Of a stretch of 64,000 bases of DNA, positions 7,867 to 17,095 are shown one piece after another. Within the stretch, counting starts at the first letter, position 1. Each line of letters opens with the position of its first letter. Below the pieces are notes generated by a model. It had not been told where the DNA came from, did not search any database, and saw only the letters and a program-made list of their open reading frames with translations. The stretch lies in assembly GCF_900109265.1 (NCBI RefSeq), contig NZ_FNZM01000011.1, positions 276,869-340,868 on the forward strand, read 5' to 3'. Origin of the DNA: Paraburkholderia tropica. GTDB taxonomy: Bacteria; Pseudomonadota; Gammaproteobacteria; Burkholderiales; Burkholderiaceae. The position numbers were made by a program, and so were the translations under genes.

Positions 7867-8898
7867 TCAGGCCGCCGCGCTGCTTTCCTGCATCGAGGCG
7901 CGCGGACGCGGCTTCAGATGCGAGGCGAACTGCTCGGACGCCGCGTGCCACGAAAAGCGCTCGGCCCACGCACGCGCCGTCGCGCGGTCGATCTTGAGCG
8001 CTTCGAGACAGGCTTCGCGCAGATCCTCGTTCATCGCGCCGGCGTCGCCGCCGCTGAGCACGTCGATCGGGCCCGTCACCGGATACGCGGCCACCGGCGT
8101 GCCGCAGGCGAGCGCTTCGAGCAGCACGAGGCCGAAGGTGTCGGTGCGGCTCGGGAACACGAACACGTCGGCAGCCGCGTAAACCTTCGCGAGCTCGGGC
8201 TGGCTCAGCACGCCCAGATAGTTCGCCTGCGGATAGCGGGACTTCAGCTCGGCGAGCGCCGGCCCTTCGCCGCACACCCACTTCGAGCCCGGCAGATCGA
8301 GCTTGAGAAAAGCCTCGACGTTCTTCTCCACGGCCACGCGGCCGACGTAGAGGAAGATCGGGCGCGCGGTGTTGAGCACCTTCGAATCCATCGGATGGAA
8401 GATGTCGAGATCGACGCCGCGCGTCCACAGCACGACGTTGGTGAAGCCAAATTTTTCGAGGTCGGCCTTCACGACGGGCGTGGGCGCCATCACCGCGAGC
8501 GACGGCTTGTGGAACCAGCGCAGGAAGCGATAGGTCGCCGACAGCGGAATGCCGAAGCGCGCCTGCACGTACTCCGGAAAGCGCGTGTGATAGGCGGTCG
8601 TGAAGGGCAGGTCGTGGTCGATCGCGTAGCGGCGCGCGGCGAGACCGAGCGGGCCTTCGGTCGCGATGTGGATGGCGTCGGGGCCGAGCGCGTCGATGCG
8701 CTCGCGCAGATGGCGGCGCGCAAACAGCGAGAGCCGGATTTCCGGATAGGTCGGGCACGGAATCGTGCGGAATTCGAGCGGCGTGAGCAGTTCGACCTGA
8801 TGGCCGAGCGCGATCAGCTCGCGCGTGGTGTTCTTGAGCGTGCGGACTACGCCGTTGACCTGCGGCTCCCATGCATCGGTCACGATCATGATCTTCAT
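7867..8898 (-). CDS. GT4-family glycosyltransferase, candidate diacylglycerol glycosyltransferase (Agt-like)
   Basis: 343 residues, GT-B fold. The N-terminus (MIVTDAWEPQVNGVVRTL) and C-terminal motif SRTDTFGLVLLEALACGTPV (E-x7-E type) mark family GT4, close to alpha-mannosyl/glucosyl transferases that act on lipids. No signal peptide; such enzymes work at the cytoplasmic face of the inner membrane. It follows a PlcP-like phosphoesterase and precedes dgkA. In several alpha-proteobacteria a GT4 enzyme next to plcP (Agt) makes glycolipids from diacylglycerol under phosphate limitation, and the same job is inferred here from context. Mannosylation of another acceptor remains possible. Confidence 0.85.
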   Translation of the reverse strand: MKIMIVTDAWEPQVNGVVRTLKNTTRELIALGHQVELLTPLEFRTIPCPTYPEIRLSLFARRHLRERIDALGPDAIHIATEGPLGLAARRYAIDHDLPFTTAYHTRFPEYVQARFGIPLSATYRFLRWFHKPSLAVMAPTPVVKADLEKFGFTNVVLWTRGVDLDIFHPMDSKVLNTARPIFLYVGRVAVEKNVEAFLKLDLPGSKWVCGEGPALAELKSRYPQANYLGVLSQPELAKVYAAADVFVFPSRTDTFGLVLLEALACGTPVAAYPVTGPIDVLSGGDAGAMNEDLREACLEALKIDRATARAWAERFSWHAASEQFASHLKPRPRASMQESSAAA

Positions 8899-9071
8899 CG
8901 GTCGGAGGCCCTCTGGTGGTGCGGTTGGTGTGGCGTCGGCGCGCCGTGTCGGACGGGCGCGGCCGGCGCCGTGCCCGATGTGTTTACTGCGCGTTCACGG
9001 CGTGCGTGCGGATAAAAGACGGCGCATGTTCAAGCGGGGCCCGTGTGAATCCGGCGAGGCGGCCGCGCCGC

Positions 9072-10022
9072 TCAGGCCGCGCTCACGCGCGCCTTGCGGC
9101 TCGCTGTCTGCACCTGCGGCGACTGCATCACCGTCCAGTAGACGATGCGCAGTTCGCCCTCGAAGGTCTCCACGAGCGCCGACAGGCTCTCGACCCAGTC
9201 GCCGTCGTTGCAGTACAGCACGCCGTCGATTTCGCGGATCTCGGCCTTGTGGATGTGGCCGCAAACCACGCCGTCGCAGCCGCGGCGGCGCGCTTCGTCG
9301 GTCATCACGCGCTCGAACGACGAGATGAAGTTCACGGCGTTCTTGACCTGATGCTTGAGGTACTGCGAGAGCGACCAGTACTGGAAGCCGAGCTTCGCGC
9401 GGATGCGGTTGAACCAGCGGTTCAGCACGAGGATCACGGTGTAGGCCGAGTCGCCGAGATAGGCGAGCCACTTCGCATGCTGGATCACGCCGTCGAACAG
9501 ATCGCCGTGCACGACCCACAGGCGCTTGCCGGCGAGCGTGGTGTGGAACGCTTCCTCGCGCACGTGGATGTCGCCGAACGCGAGGTTGCAGAACTGGCGC
9601 GCGCCTTCGTCGTGATTGCCCGGGATGTAGACGACCTGGGTGCCCTTGCGCGCCTTGCGCAGCACTTTCTGCACGACGTCGTTGTGCGCCTGCGGCCAGA
9701 ACCAGCCCTTGCGCAACTGCCAGCCGTCGATGATGTCGCCGACGAGGTACAGGTACTCCGACTCGTTATGGCGCAGGAAGTCGAGCAGATAGTTCGCCTG
9801 GCAGCCGTTGGTGCCGAGATGAATGTCGGATAGCCAGATCGTGCGGTAGCGGGTCGGGGCGGGGTGATCGTCGTCGTGTGCATCGGGCGACGTGTCGCCC
9901 TGGAAGGGCAGCGGAGGCGGGTTGAGCGACGCGGCGCCCGGACCGGGGTGGAAGGCGGCGGGATCGGCGCCAGGGCCGGAAGTCTGCCGGAAAAGTGGGG
10001 TCGCGGTCGTCTTTTGGGCCAT
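9072..10022 (-). CDS. PlcP/LpxH-like calcineurin-fold phosphoesterase, candidate phospholipase C
   Basis: 316 residues. All metal-binding motifs of the UDP-2,3-diacylglucosamine hydrolase/PlcP superfamily are present: SDIHLG, GDIIDGW, GNHDE, HGDLFDG and GHIH. The stretch around LLDFLRHNESEYLYLVGDII and the WPQAHNDVVQK motif look like the PlcP branch, which cleaves phosphatidylethanolamine or phosphatidylcholine to diacylglycerol during phosphate starvation, more than like LpxH. A Pro-rich tail of about 70 residues precedes the domain. Start: the ATG at 10022 is chosen because a PHO-box-like site lies at 10067-10084, which an upstream ATG at 10088 would include. It probably heads the operon plcP-GT4-dgkA; the 173-bp gap to the GT4 gene is the main doubt. 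Confidence 0.82.
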   Translation of the reverse strand: MAQKTTATPLFRQTSGPGADPAAFHPGPGAASLNPPPLPFQGDTSPDAHDDDHPAPTRYRTIWLSDIHLGTNGCQANYLLDFLRHNESEYLYLVGDIIDGWQLRKGWFWPQAHNDVVQKVLRKARKGTQVVYIPGNHDEGARQFCNLAFGDIHVREEAFHTTLAGKRLWVVHGDLFDGVIQHAKWLAYLGDSAYTVILVLNRWFNRIRAKLGFQYWSLSQYLKHQVKNAVNFISSFERVMTDEARRRGCDGVVCGHIHKAEIREIDGVLYCNDGDWVESLSALVETFEGELRIVYWTVMQSPQVQTASRKARVSAA

Positions 10023-10066
10023 GGCACACGCGGCAGGTTGCAATGTGCGCATTGCGCCATGTGGCC

Positions 10067-10084
10067 ATGACGACGCCGTGACAG
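10067..10084 (-). promoter_or_regulatory. PHO-box-like direct repeat upstream of the plcP-like gene
   Basis: The minus strand reads CTGTCACGGCGTCGTCAT: a 7-mer matching CTGTCAY perfectly, a 4-bp spacer, then a 7-mer matching 5 of 7 positions. This is the 11-bp periodicity of PhoB sites. It ends 45 bp before the chosen ATG. The first half overlaps a small palindrome (GTGAC-N-GTCAC, 10078-10088). Confidence 0.5.
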
Positions 10085-10286
10085 TCACAAGAAGGTCTTG
10101 TTACTCGCCCTCGGCTGCGTTTGCGGGCGAGCGCCAAGTCCGCGCGGGGCCTGGCGTTGCGTCGTGGCGCGCGTGAACGTTGACGCGCGCGTACCGCCTC
10201 ATGACATATCGATGACGTGGTTTGGCGGCAACGCGGCGGCTCAGCCGGATGATTTCGCTCCGCCGCGTGCGGTGGTTTGTCGGCTT

Positions 10287-10853
10287 TCAGCGCGGCACGG
10301 CGACGATGCGCGTGCCCGCAAGTCGATCGTGCGGGAAGCGACGCTCGCGGTCCAAACGCGCGGCGCCGGCCCAGAGCGCGAACCAGACGGCTTCGAGCGC
10401 AAGCGTGTGGGGAATCGTGAGATCGAGCAGCGGATGCAGCACGAGCGGCGGCAGGAACCAGAGCCACGCGGCCAGGTAGCGCAGCGTCGCGCGGCCTAGC
10501 GTCGGCGGCGCGCCATCGGGGCCGACGACGCGCATGCGCCAGGTTTTCATCGGCAGCGTCTGGCCGCCGCGATGCCAGAAGCCGACGAAGTAGAGCCCGG
10601 CCACCAGCACGATCCACGCGGACATCGCCCGATGGTAGGTGTAGCCGTTGCGCTGTTGCATGACGAGGCTGAATGCGAGCCCGGCGATGAAGATCACGCC
10701 GAACAGCAGCACGCTTTCGTAGACGAGCGAGGCGAGGCGGCGTCGCAGGGTGACGGGTGCGGGCGCGGCGGGGATGCGTGAAGCGGCGGTCGCGGGATCG
10801 GCGCGATCGGCGGAATCCGCAACGGGCAGAGCAGTGGAAGCGCGGTCGTTCAC
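10287..10853 (-). CDS. RDD family integral membrane protein
   Basis: 188 residues. An N-terminal disordered Ala/Pro stretch of about 35 residues is followed by the RDD domain (about residues 37-180), with three or four hydrophobic segments and the motif GQTLPMKTWRMRVV that marks this family. Some RDD proteins act in ion homeostasis; most have no known function. It lies on the minus strand 130 bp after the DUF3106 gene, last of the set sigma factor, DUF3619, DUF3106, RDD, so it may belong to the same envelope-stress unit. Confidence 0.85.
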   Translation of the reverse strand: MNDRASTALPVADSADRADPATAASRIPAAPAPVTLRRRLASLVYESVLLFGVIFIAGLAFSLVMQQRNGYTYHRAMSAWIVLVAGLYFVGFWHRGGQTLPMKTWRMRVVGPDGAPPTLGRATLRYLAAWLWFLPPLVLHPLLDLTIPHTLALEAVWFALWAGAARLDRERRFPHDRLAGTRIVAVPR

Positions 10854-10983
10854 GTTGGCGTCGCGGTGTCGGCGGTGTCGGAATGAGGGCGGGACACCGC
10901 AAGAATAACCGCGAACGGGGGCAGGGCGAAACGCGTGCTAATGCCAGGCTTAACGCCAGGCGAAGCGGCGGCGCACGCCGGGC

Positions 10984-11805
10984 TCAGGAGCCCTTGAATG
11001 CCGCAGGCGCTTCGGCGGGCGACACCGGCACCGGAACCGCGGGCTCGAAGCTGCCGGCCGCCGGAATGCTGGCGGCGGCCGCCGCGGCCGTGCCGCTGTT
11101 CTGGCCGGTCGAGCCCGGTTGCTCGGGCACCACGGGCGCGGGCACGCCGTTCACACCCGACGCGTTGCCGGCGGCGCGTGCACGGGCGCGATGCTCGCGT
11201 TCGTTGACGAGACGCTCGATGTCGCGGATTTCGCTCTTGTTGCCGCTCGGCGGCGCGCTGACCACCGTGCGGCGCTTGCGCTCGCTGGCGGCGAGCTTCG
11301 CCTTCTGCTCGTCGGAGAGTTCCTGGTACGCCTTCCACGCACGCTGACGCGCCTGTGCGGGCAGTTCCTTCGACACCTGATAGTTCTCGCGCGCAACGCG
11401 GCGCTGTTCGGGCGTCATGCGCACCCATTCGGCCATGCGTTCTTGTAAGCGTTTTTGCGCTTCGGGCGTCATCTTCGGATAACGCGCGGCGATCCGCAGC
11501 CATTTGCGCTTGCGTTCATCGCTGAAACGGTCCCACTCGCTGGCGAACGGCGCGAGCGCGACACGTTGCGCGTCGCTCAGGCGCGACCACGCCAGCGGGC
11601 TGCCGCTGCCGGGTTGCTGCGCGAACGGTGCAGTGGCCGCCGGCTCGGCGACGGTGGCGGTGGAACCCGGAGCGGGCGCATTGGCCGCGTTGGCGGCTTC
11701 CGGCGCGGCGAGCTCGGGATGAAAGCGCGGGTAGGTCGCTGCATACGACACCAGCGCCGCGACCACAGATCCAATGACAACGGCCAGGCCGCGCTTGTAA
11801 CTCAC
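10984..11805 (-). CDS. DUF3106 protein with CpxP/Spy-like repeats
   Basis: 273 residues. One hydrophobic segment at residues 5-23 (signal anchor or signal peptide) exports or tethers the rest in the periplasm. The core contains repeated LSDAQR / MTPEAQKR / MTPEQRR / LSDEQK motifs, similar to the LTxxQ repeats of periplasmic stress chaperones such as CpxP and Spy; the likeness is by motif only. The C-terminal 60 residues are Ala/Pro-rich. It starts 25 bp downstream of the DUF3619 stop, so cotranscription with the sigma factor is likely. Confidence 0.85.
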   Translation of the reverse strand: MSYKRGLAVVIGSVVAALVSYAATYPRFHPELAAPEAANAANAPAPGSTATVAEPAATAPFAQQPGSGSPLAWSRLSDAQRVALAPFASEWDRFSDERKRKWLRIAARYPKMTPEAQKRLQERMAEWVRMTPEQRRVARENYQVSKELPAQARQRAWKAYQELSDEQKAKLAASERKRRTVVSAPPSGNKSEIRDIERLVNEREHRARARAAGNASGVNGVPAPVVPEQPGSTGQNSGTAAAAAASIPAAGSFEPAVPVPVSPAEAPAAFKGS

Positions 11806-11830
11806 CCCGTCAATCCCCCGGTTTTCCGTA

Positions 11831-12262
11831 TTAATGCGAGCGCGACAGGTACGCGTTGAAGCCGTGATCGAGATAGGCCGTGAGCGGCAGGTCGTCGCTC
11901 AGCATGGCCGCGTCGATATCGGCGAGTTCCGCGGTACGTTGTTGATCTTCGAAGTACGCGATCGCGAAGAGGCCGGCCACCAGCGCGGCGAGCGGCCAGG
12001 CGAGCGCGAAGCGTGCGAGTGCGGAGCGGCGGCGCGGCGCCGGCAGGCCGCCCGGCACACCACCGATGGCGCCGACACCCGCGGCGGCCAGCGCCGGCGC
12101 GCGCACGAGCACGGGCTCGGCCTTCTTGCGGGCGAGCGCGGCCTTGCGGGCGGCGGACAATCGGACAGTGGTGGCAGAGGGCAGGCTGGCGGCGCTCTCG
12201 TCGAGCGCGCGGCGCAACTCCTGCACGAACTCTAGTTCTTGTTTATCGAGAGCGGAGCTCAT
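11831..12262 (-). CDS. DUF3619 single-pass membrane protein, candidate anti-sigma factor
   Basis: 143 residues: a soluble N-terminus of about 85 residues, one membrane helix near residues 86-105 (RFALAWPLAALVAGLFAIAYF), then a short C-terminal tail. The ATG overlaps the stop of the ECF sigma gene (ATGA). Position, topology and coupling are those expected of a membrane anti-sigma factor, but I see no recognised zinc (HxxxCxxC) motif, so this is inference. Family members are described only as hypothetical proteins of beta-proteobacteria. Confidence 0.82.
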   Translation of the reverse strand: MSSALDKQELEFVQELRRALDESAASLPSATTVRLSAARKAALARKKAEPVLVRAPALAAAGVGAIGGVPGGLPAPRRRSALARFALAWPLAALVAGLFAIAYFEDQQRTAELADIDAAMLSDDLPLTAYLDHGFNAYLSRSH

Positions 12263-12822
12263 AGCGTGATTCCTTTGGCCTTGAGCGCCTGAGCCAGCGT
12301 ATGCGTGGCCCGCGAGCAGTGCGTTTTCACACTGCCCTCGGAACAGCCCATGGCAGCGGCGGTTTCGGCGACATCCATATCTTCCCAGTAACGCATCAGA
12401 AACGCCTCCCGTTGACGTGCTGGCAATTTCTGGATTTCGTCGTCGATGAGCTGGAGGACCTGGGCGCGCTCCATCTGCTGCTCGCTGCTTTCCGCGCCGG
12501 GAGAGCCCGATTCGGCCTCGAAGGTTTCGAGCGGGTCGAAATCCTCGTCGTCGGCGCCGCTCAGCGAGGAGAACAGGCTCACCCACGTATTGCGTACTTT
12601 CTGCCGACGAAAATAGTCGTGCATCGTATTCTGCAGAATACGCTGGAAGAGCAGCGGGAGCTCGGCGGGGGGGCGGTCTCCGTATTTTTCCGCGAGCTTG
12701 ATCATCGCGTCCTGCACGATGTCGAGCGAGGCGTCGTCGTCGCGCACGGCGTAGACCGTCTGCTTGAACGCGCGTCTTTCGACGCCCGCCAGGAAATCGG
12801 CGAGTTCCTTGTCTGATGCCAT
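12259..12822 (-). CDS. ECF-type RNA polymerase sigma factor
   Basis: 187 residues. Region 2 (about residues 25-85, with DIVQDAMIKLAEKYGD and NTMHDYFRRQKVRN) and region 4 (about residues 128-185, LPARQREAFLMRYWEDMDVAETAAAMGCSEGSVKTHCSRA) are both complete, with an acidic linker between. No sigma region 1 or 3, hence an extracytoplasmic-function factor. It heads a minus-strand cluster with DUF3619, DUF3106 and RDD genes, all membrane or exported, which suggests envelope-stress control. No clear ECF-type promoter of its own was recognised upstream. Confidence 0.92.
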   Translation of the reverse strand: MASDKELADFLAGVERRAFKQTVYAVRDDDASLDIVQDAMIKLAEKYGDRPPAELPLLFQRILQNTMHDYFRRQKVRNTWVSLFSSLSGADDEDFDPLETFEAESGSPGAESSEQQMERAQVLQLIDDEIQKLPARQREAFLMRYWEDMDVAETAAAMGCSEGSVKTHCSRATHTLAQALKAKGITL

Positions 12823-13257
12823 CCGTTGCAGGGCGCCGCCACCAGCGTACGCGTAATCGTTCGAAAAATGTCGTAAAACTCGCGGATGCTAGCAAATTTT
12901 CGCGCCGGCGGGTGATCCGGGCGTCCACGCAGCCGTGTCGCGTCAGCTTGGGCGCGGCGCGGATCATGTCCGGCGCCGCTGCCGCGCACTTTACCCGATC
13001 CGCGGCGCGCCGGTGCGGGTGAACGCACAGGATGCGCAGATGGAGTCGGTTTGAAGGTTGTTGGCAAGCCGGCGCAGCGTATTAGTAAGCGACTGCGCCT
13101 TAACAGCGCCTTAATTGCGTTTTTCGCTTTGGCTGCGCTCCCGTTTTGCTCCCTTGCGCTCGCGTTTCGCCGCCTCGCCGGCCCATGCCGATGTCCGGCG
13201 CCTGCGCAACCTTTGTACCTGTGATTCGAAAATGCGCCACGAATCGACAATAAGCGC
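12823..13257. other. Intergenic region between the sigma factor and ilvI
   Basis: No credible gene on either strand. The left end (to about 12900) must hold the promoter of the minus-strand sigma gene. The rest is ordinary GC-rich DNA without recognised RNA genes or repeats; the ilvI promoter begins at 13258. Confidence 0.5.
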
Positions 13258-13286
13258 TTGACCGAATGCTTTCGAGCCGCTATCTT
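13258..13286 (+). promoter_or_regulatory. Sigma-70 promoter of ilvI-ilvH-ilvC
   Basis: TTGACC (13258-13263), 17 bp, TATCTT (13281-13286). This predicts a 5' leader of about 135 nt before ilvI. Confidence 0.6.
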
Positions 13287-13311
13287 CGACGGTTCGCAAC
13301 ATAAGTGACTG

Positions 13312-13343
13312 TCTCAATTGAGATGAGCCCAAGAAGCTCATCT
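13312..13343 (+). promoter_or_regulatory. Palindrome and hairpin in the ilvI leader
   Basis: TCTCAATTGAGA (13312-13323) is a perfect 12-bp palindrome. It overlaps an 8-bp stem AGATGAGC / GCTCATCT (13321-13328 and 13336-13343) with a 7-nt loop. The two are mutually exclusive in RNA. No U-run follows, so it is not a simple terminator. It lies about 20-50 nt into the predicted transcript. Confidence 0.5.
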
Positions 13344-13428
13344 GTCAACTGGACGCGCCGCTTGAACCCGAGCCACAAGCCCGGCAGAGAGCACCCGATC
13401 AATTTTTTGCCGAAAATTCGAAAGGTGA

Positions 13429-15207
13429 ATGATGAACATGCCCAGCGCGGAATTCTCCACGTCGGTCCCCCCCTCGCAAGAATCTGACCCTCAAGCTCAA
13501 AACTCCATCGGCGGAACCGTGCTGATGAAGGCGCTCGCCGACGAGCAGGTCGAATTCATCTGGGGCTATCCCGGCGGCTCGGTGCTCTACATTTACGACG
13601 AGCTGTACAAGCAGGACAAAATCCAGCACGTTCTCGTGCGCCACGAACAGGCAGCCGTGCACGCGGCCGACGCCTATGCGCGCTCGACCGGCAACGTCGG
13701 CGTGTGTCTCGTGACCTCGGGTCCTGGCGTCACCAACGCGGTGACCGGCATCGCAACGGCCTACATGGACTCGATCCCGATGGTGATCATCAGCGGCCAG
13801 GTGCCGACTGCCGCCATCGGTCAAGATGCGTTCCAGGAGTGCGATACGGTCGGCATCACGCGTCCCTGCGTGAAGCACAACTTCCTCGTGAAGGACGTGC
13901 GCGACCTCGCCGCCACCGTCAAGAAAGCTTTCTACATTGCGCGCACCGGCCGTCCCGGCCCCGTGCTGATCGACATTCCGAAGGACGTGTCGAAGACGCC
14001 GTGCGCGTACGAACCGGTCAAGAGCGTTTCGCTGCGCTCGTACAACCCGGTCACCAAGGGCCACTCGGGGCAGATCCGCAAGGCGGTGTCGCTGCTTCTG
14101 TCGGCCAGGCGTCCGTACATCTACACCGGCGGCGGCATCATCCTCGCGGATGCGGCGCGCGAACTGAACCAGTTCGCCGACCTGCTCGGCTATCCGGTCA
14201 CGAACACGCTGATGGGTCTGGGCGGCTATCGCGCGAGCGACCGCAAGTTCCTCGGCATGCTCGGCATGCACGGCACCTACGAAGCCAACATGGCGATGCA
14301 GCACTGCGACGTGCTGATCGCGATCGGCGCGCGTTTCGACGACCGCGTGATCGGCGACCCGGCGCACTTCGCGTCGCGTCCGCGCAAGATCATTCACATC
14401 GACATCGACCCGTCGTCGATCTCGAAGCGCGTGAAGGTCGATATCCCCATCGTCGGCGACGTCAAGGAAGTGCTCAAGGAGCTCATCGAGCAACTGCAGC
14501 ACGCCGAACACGGTCCGGACACGGCCGCGCTTGCCGACTGGTGGAAGGACATCGAAGGCTGGCGTGAAAAGAACTGCCTGAAGTTCGACCGTTCGAGCGA
14601 CATCATCAAGCCGCAGTTCGTGGTCGAAAAGGCGTGGGAACTCACGGGCGGCAATGCTTTCGTGTGTTCGGACGTCGGCCAGCACCAGATGTGGGCCGCG
14701 CAGTTCTACCGCTTCAACCAGCCGCGCCGCTGGATCAACTCCGGTGGTCTCGGCACGATGGGCTTCGGCCTGCCGGCGGCGATGGGCGTGAAGATGGCCC
14801 ACCCCGACGACGACGTGCTGTGCATCACGGGCGAAGGCTCGATCCAGATGTGCATTCAGGAGCTGTCGACCTGCAAGCAGTACGACACGCCCGTGAAGAT
14901 CATTTCGCTGAACAACCGCTACCTCGGCATGGTCCGCCAGTGGCAGCAGATCGAATACAGCAAGCGCTATTCGCATTCGTACATGGATGCGCTGCCTGAC
15001 TTCGTGAAGCTCGCCGAAGCGTATGGCCACGTCGGCATGCGGATCGAAAAGACGGCCGATGTGGAGCCGGCGCTCAAAGAAGCGCTGCGCCTGAAGGACC
15101 GCACGGTGTTCCTCGATTTCCAGACCGACCCTTCCGAAAACGTCTGGCCGATGGTTCAGGCCGGCAAGGGCATCACCGAGATGCTGCTCGGCTCGGAAGA
15201 CCTGTAA
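13429..15207 (+). CDS. ilvI: Acetolactate synthase, large (catalytic) subunit
   Basis: 592 residues, full length. It condenses two pyruvates to acetolactate, or pyruvate with 2-oxobutyrate, the first common step of valine, leucine and isoleucine synthesis. The TPP-activating glutamate lies in VRHEQAAVHAADAYAR near residue 66; the FAD and TPP domains follow, with ITGEGSIQM as the cofactor-binding motif near residue 465. Two ATGs lie back to back; AAAGG at 13421-13425 is very close to the first, so the second (13432) may be the true start. It is followed by ilvH and ilvC on the same strand. Named ilvI by synteny; many genomes call it ilvB. Confidence 0.96.
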   Translation: MMNMPSAEFSTSVPPSQESDPQAQNSIGGTVLMKALADEQVEFIWGYPGGSVLYIYDELYKQDKIQHVLVRHEQAAVHAADAYARSTGNVGVCLVTSGPGVTNAVTGIATAYMDSIPMVIISGQVPTAAIGQDAFQECDTVGITRPCVKHNFLVKDVRDLAATVKKAFYIARTGRPGPVLIDIPKDVSKTPCAYEPVKSVSLRSYNPVTKGHSGQIRKAVSLLLSARRPYIYTGGGIILADAARELNQFADLLGYPVTNTLMGLGGYRASDRKFLGMLGMHGTYEANMAMQHCDVLIAIGARFDDRVIGDPAHFASRPRKIIHIDIDPSSISKRVKVDIPIVGDVKEVLKELIEQLQHAEHGPDTAALADWWKDIEGWREKNCLKFDRSSDIIKPQFVVEKAWELTGGNAFVCSDVGQHQMWAAQFYRFNQPRRWINSGGLGTMGFGLPAAMGVKMAHPDDDVLCITGEGSIQMCIQELSTCKQYDTPVKIISLNNRYLGMVRQWQQIEYSKRYSHSYMDALPDFVKLAEAYGHVGMRIEKTADVEPALKEALRLKDRTVFLDFQTDPSENVWPMVQAGKGITEMLLGSEDL

Positions 15208-15321
15208 CGGTTTTTGCACGGCGCCGTTCCAACCTCGCGCGGCGCGCGTCCACACAACGGGCGCGCGGGTTCGCGGGGAAGGGCGGCAACCACGCTCACT
15301 GGATAAATCGCGGATCACATC

Positions 15322-15813
15322 ATGAGACATATCATTTCCGTTCTGCTGGAAAACGAGCCGGGCGCGCTGTCGCGCGTGGTCGGCCTCTTCTCCGCACGCG
15401 GCTACAACATTGAAACCTTGACGGTGGCGCCGACCGAAGACCGTTCGCTGTCGCGCATGACCATCGTTTCCATTGGCTCGGACGACGTGATCGAACAGAT
15501 CACGAAGCATCTGAACCGCCTGATCGAGGTGGTGAAAGTGGTCGACCTTACCGAGGGCGCCCACATCGAGCGCGAGCTGATGCTGATCAAGGTAAGGGCG
15601 GTCGGCAAGGAACGTGAGGAGATGAAGCGGATGGCGGATATTTTCCGTGGCCGCATCATCGACGTCACCGAAAAGACCTACACGATCGAACTGACGGGTG
15701 CGAGCGACAAGCTCGACGCGTTCATCGAGGCGCTCGACAGCACCGCGATTCTCGAAACCGTCCGTACGGGCGGCTCGGGCATCGGGCGCGGAGAGCGCAT
15801 TCTGAAGGTGTGA
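15322..15813 (+). CDS. ilvH: Acetolactate synthase, small (regulatory) subunit
   Basis: 163 residues. The N-terminal ACT domain (MRHIISVLLENEPGALSRVVGLFSARGYNIETL) binds valine for feedback inhibition, and the second half is the ACT-like C-terminal domain that activates the catalytic subunit. It starts 114 bp after ilvI, in the operon ilvI-ilvH-ilvC. Confidence 0.96.
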   Translation: MRHIISVLLENEPGALSRVVGLFSARGYNIETLTVAPTEDRSLSRMTIVSIGSDDVIEQITKHLNRLIEVVKVVDLTEGAHIERELMLIKVRAVGKEREEMKRMADIFRGRIIDVTEKTYTIELTGASDKLDAFIEALDSTAILETVRTGGSGIGRGERILKV

Positions 15814-15940
15814 CCCGACTCAGTCGATCTTGCACCGGAACTTGACCGGATGCGCGGCCCGCGACAAGCGACGACGCATCCGGCGCAGCACTAGCTAATT
15901 GCAGTACCGAAATTCACCAGACTCTCGCCAAGGAACCAAC

Positions 15941-16957
<1,017 letters not shown>

Positions 16958-17020
16958 TCTGACGGACTGAGTACGACCTCGCGTGCGGTTTTATACTGCT
17001 TCGCGACAGTGAGTGCCAAG

Positions 17021-17058
17021 AAAAGCCGCCCAGGTGGGACGAAGCCTGGGCGGCTTTT
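17021..17058 (+). terminator. Rho-independent terminator after ilvC
   Basis: Perfect 14-bp stem AAAAGCCGCCCAGG / CCTGGGCGGCTTTT with a 10-nt loop, the 3' arm ending in TTTT. Confidence 0.9.
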
Positions 17059-17095
17059 GCTATCCTACGGTTTTTAAAATAACAGCGAAGCCACC

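Noticed and set aside
13287..13428. A leader peptide for the ilv operon
   Set aside because: Small frames here lack clusters of Ile, Val or Leu codons and lack ribosome sites.
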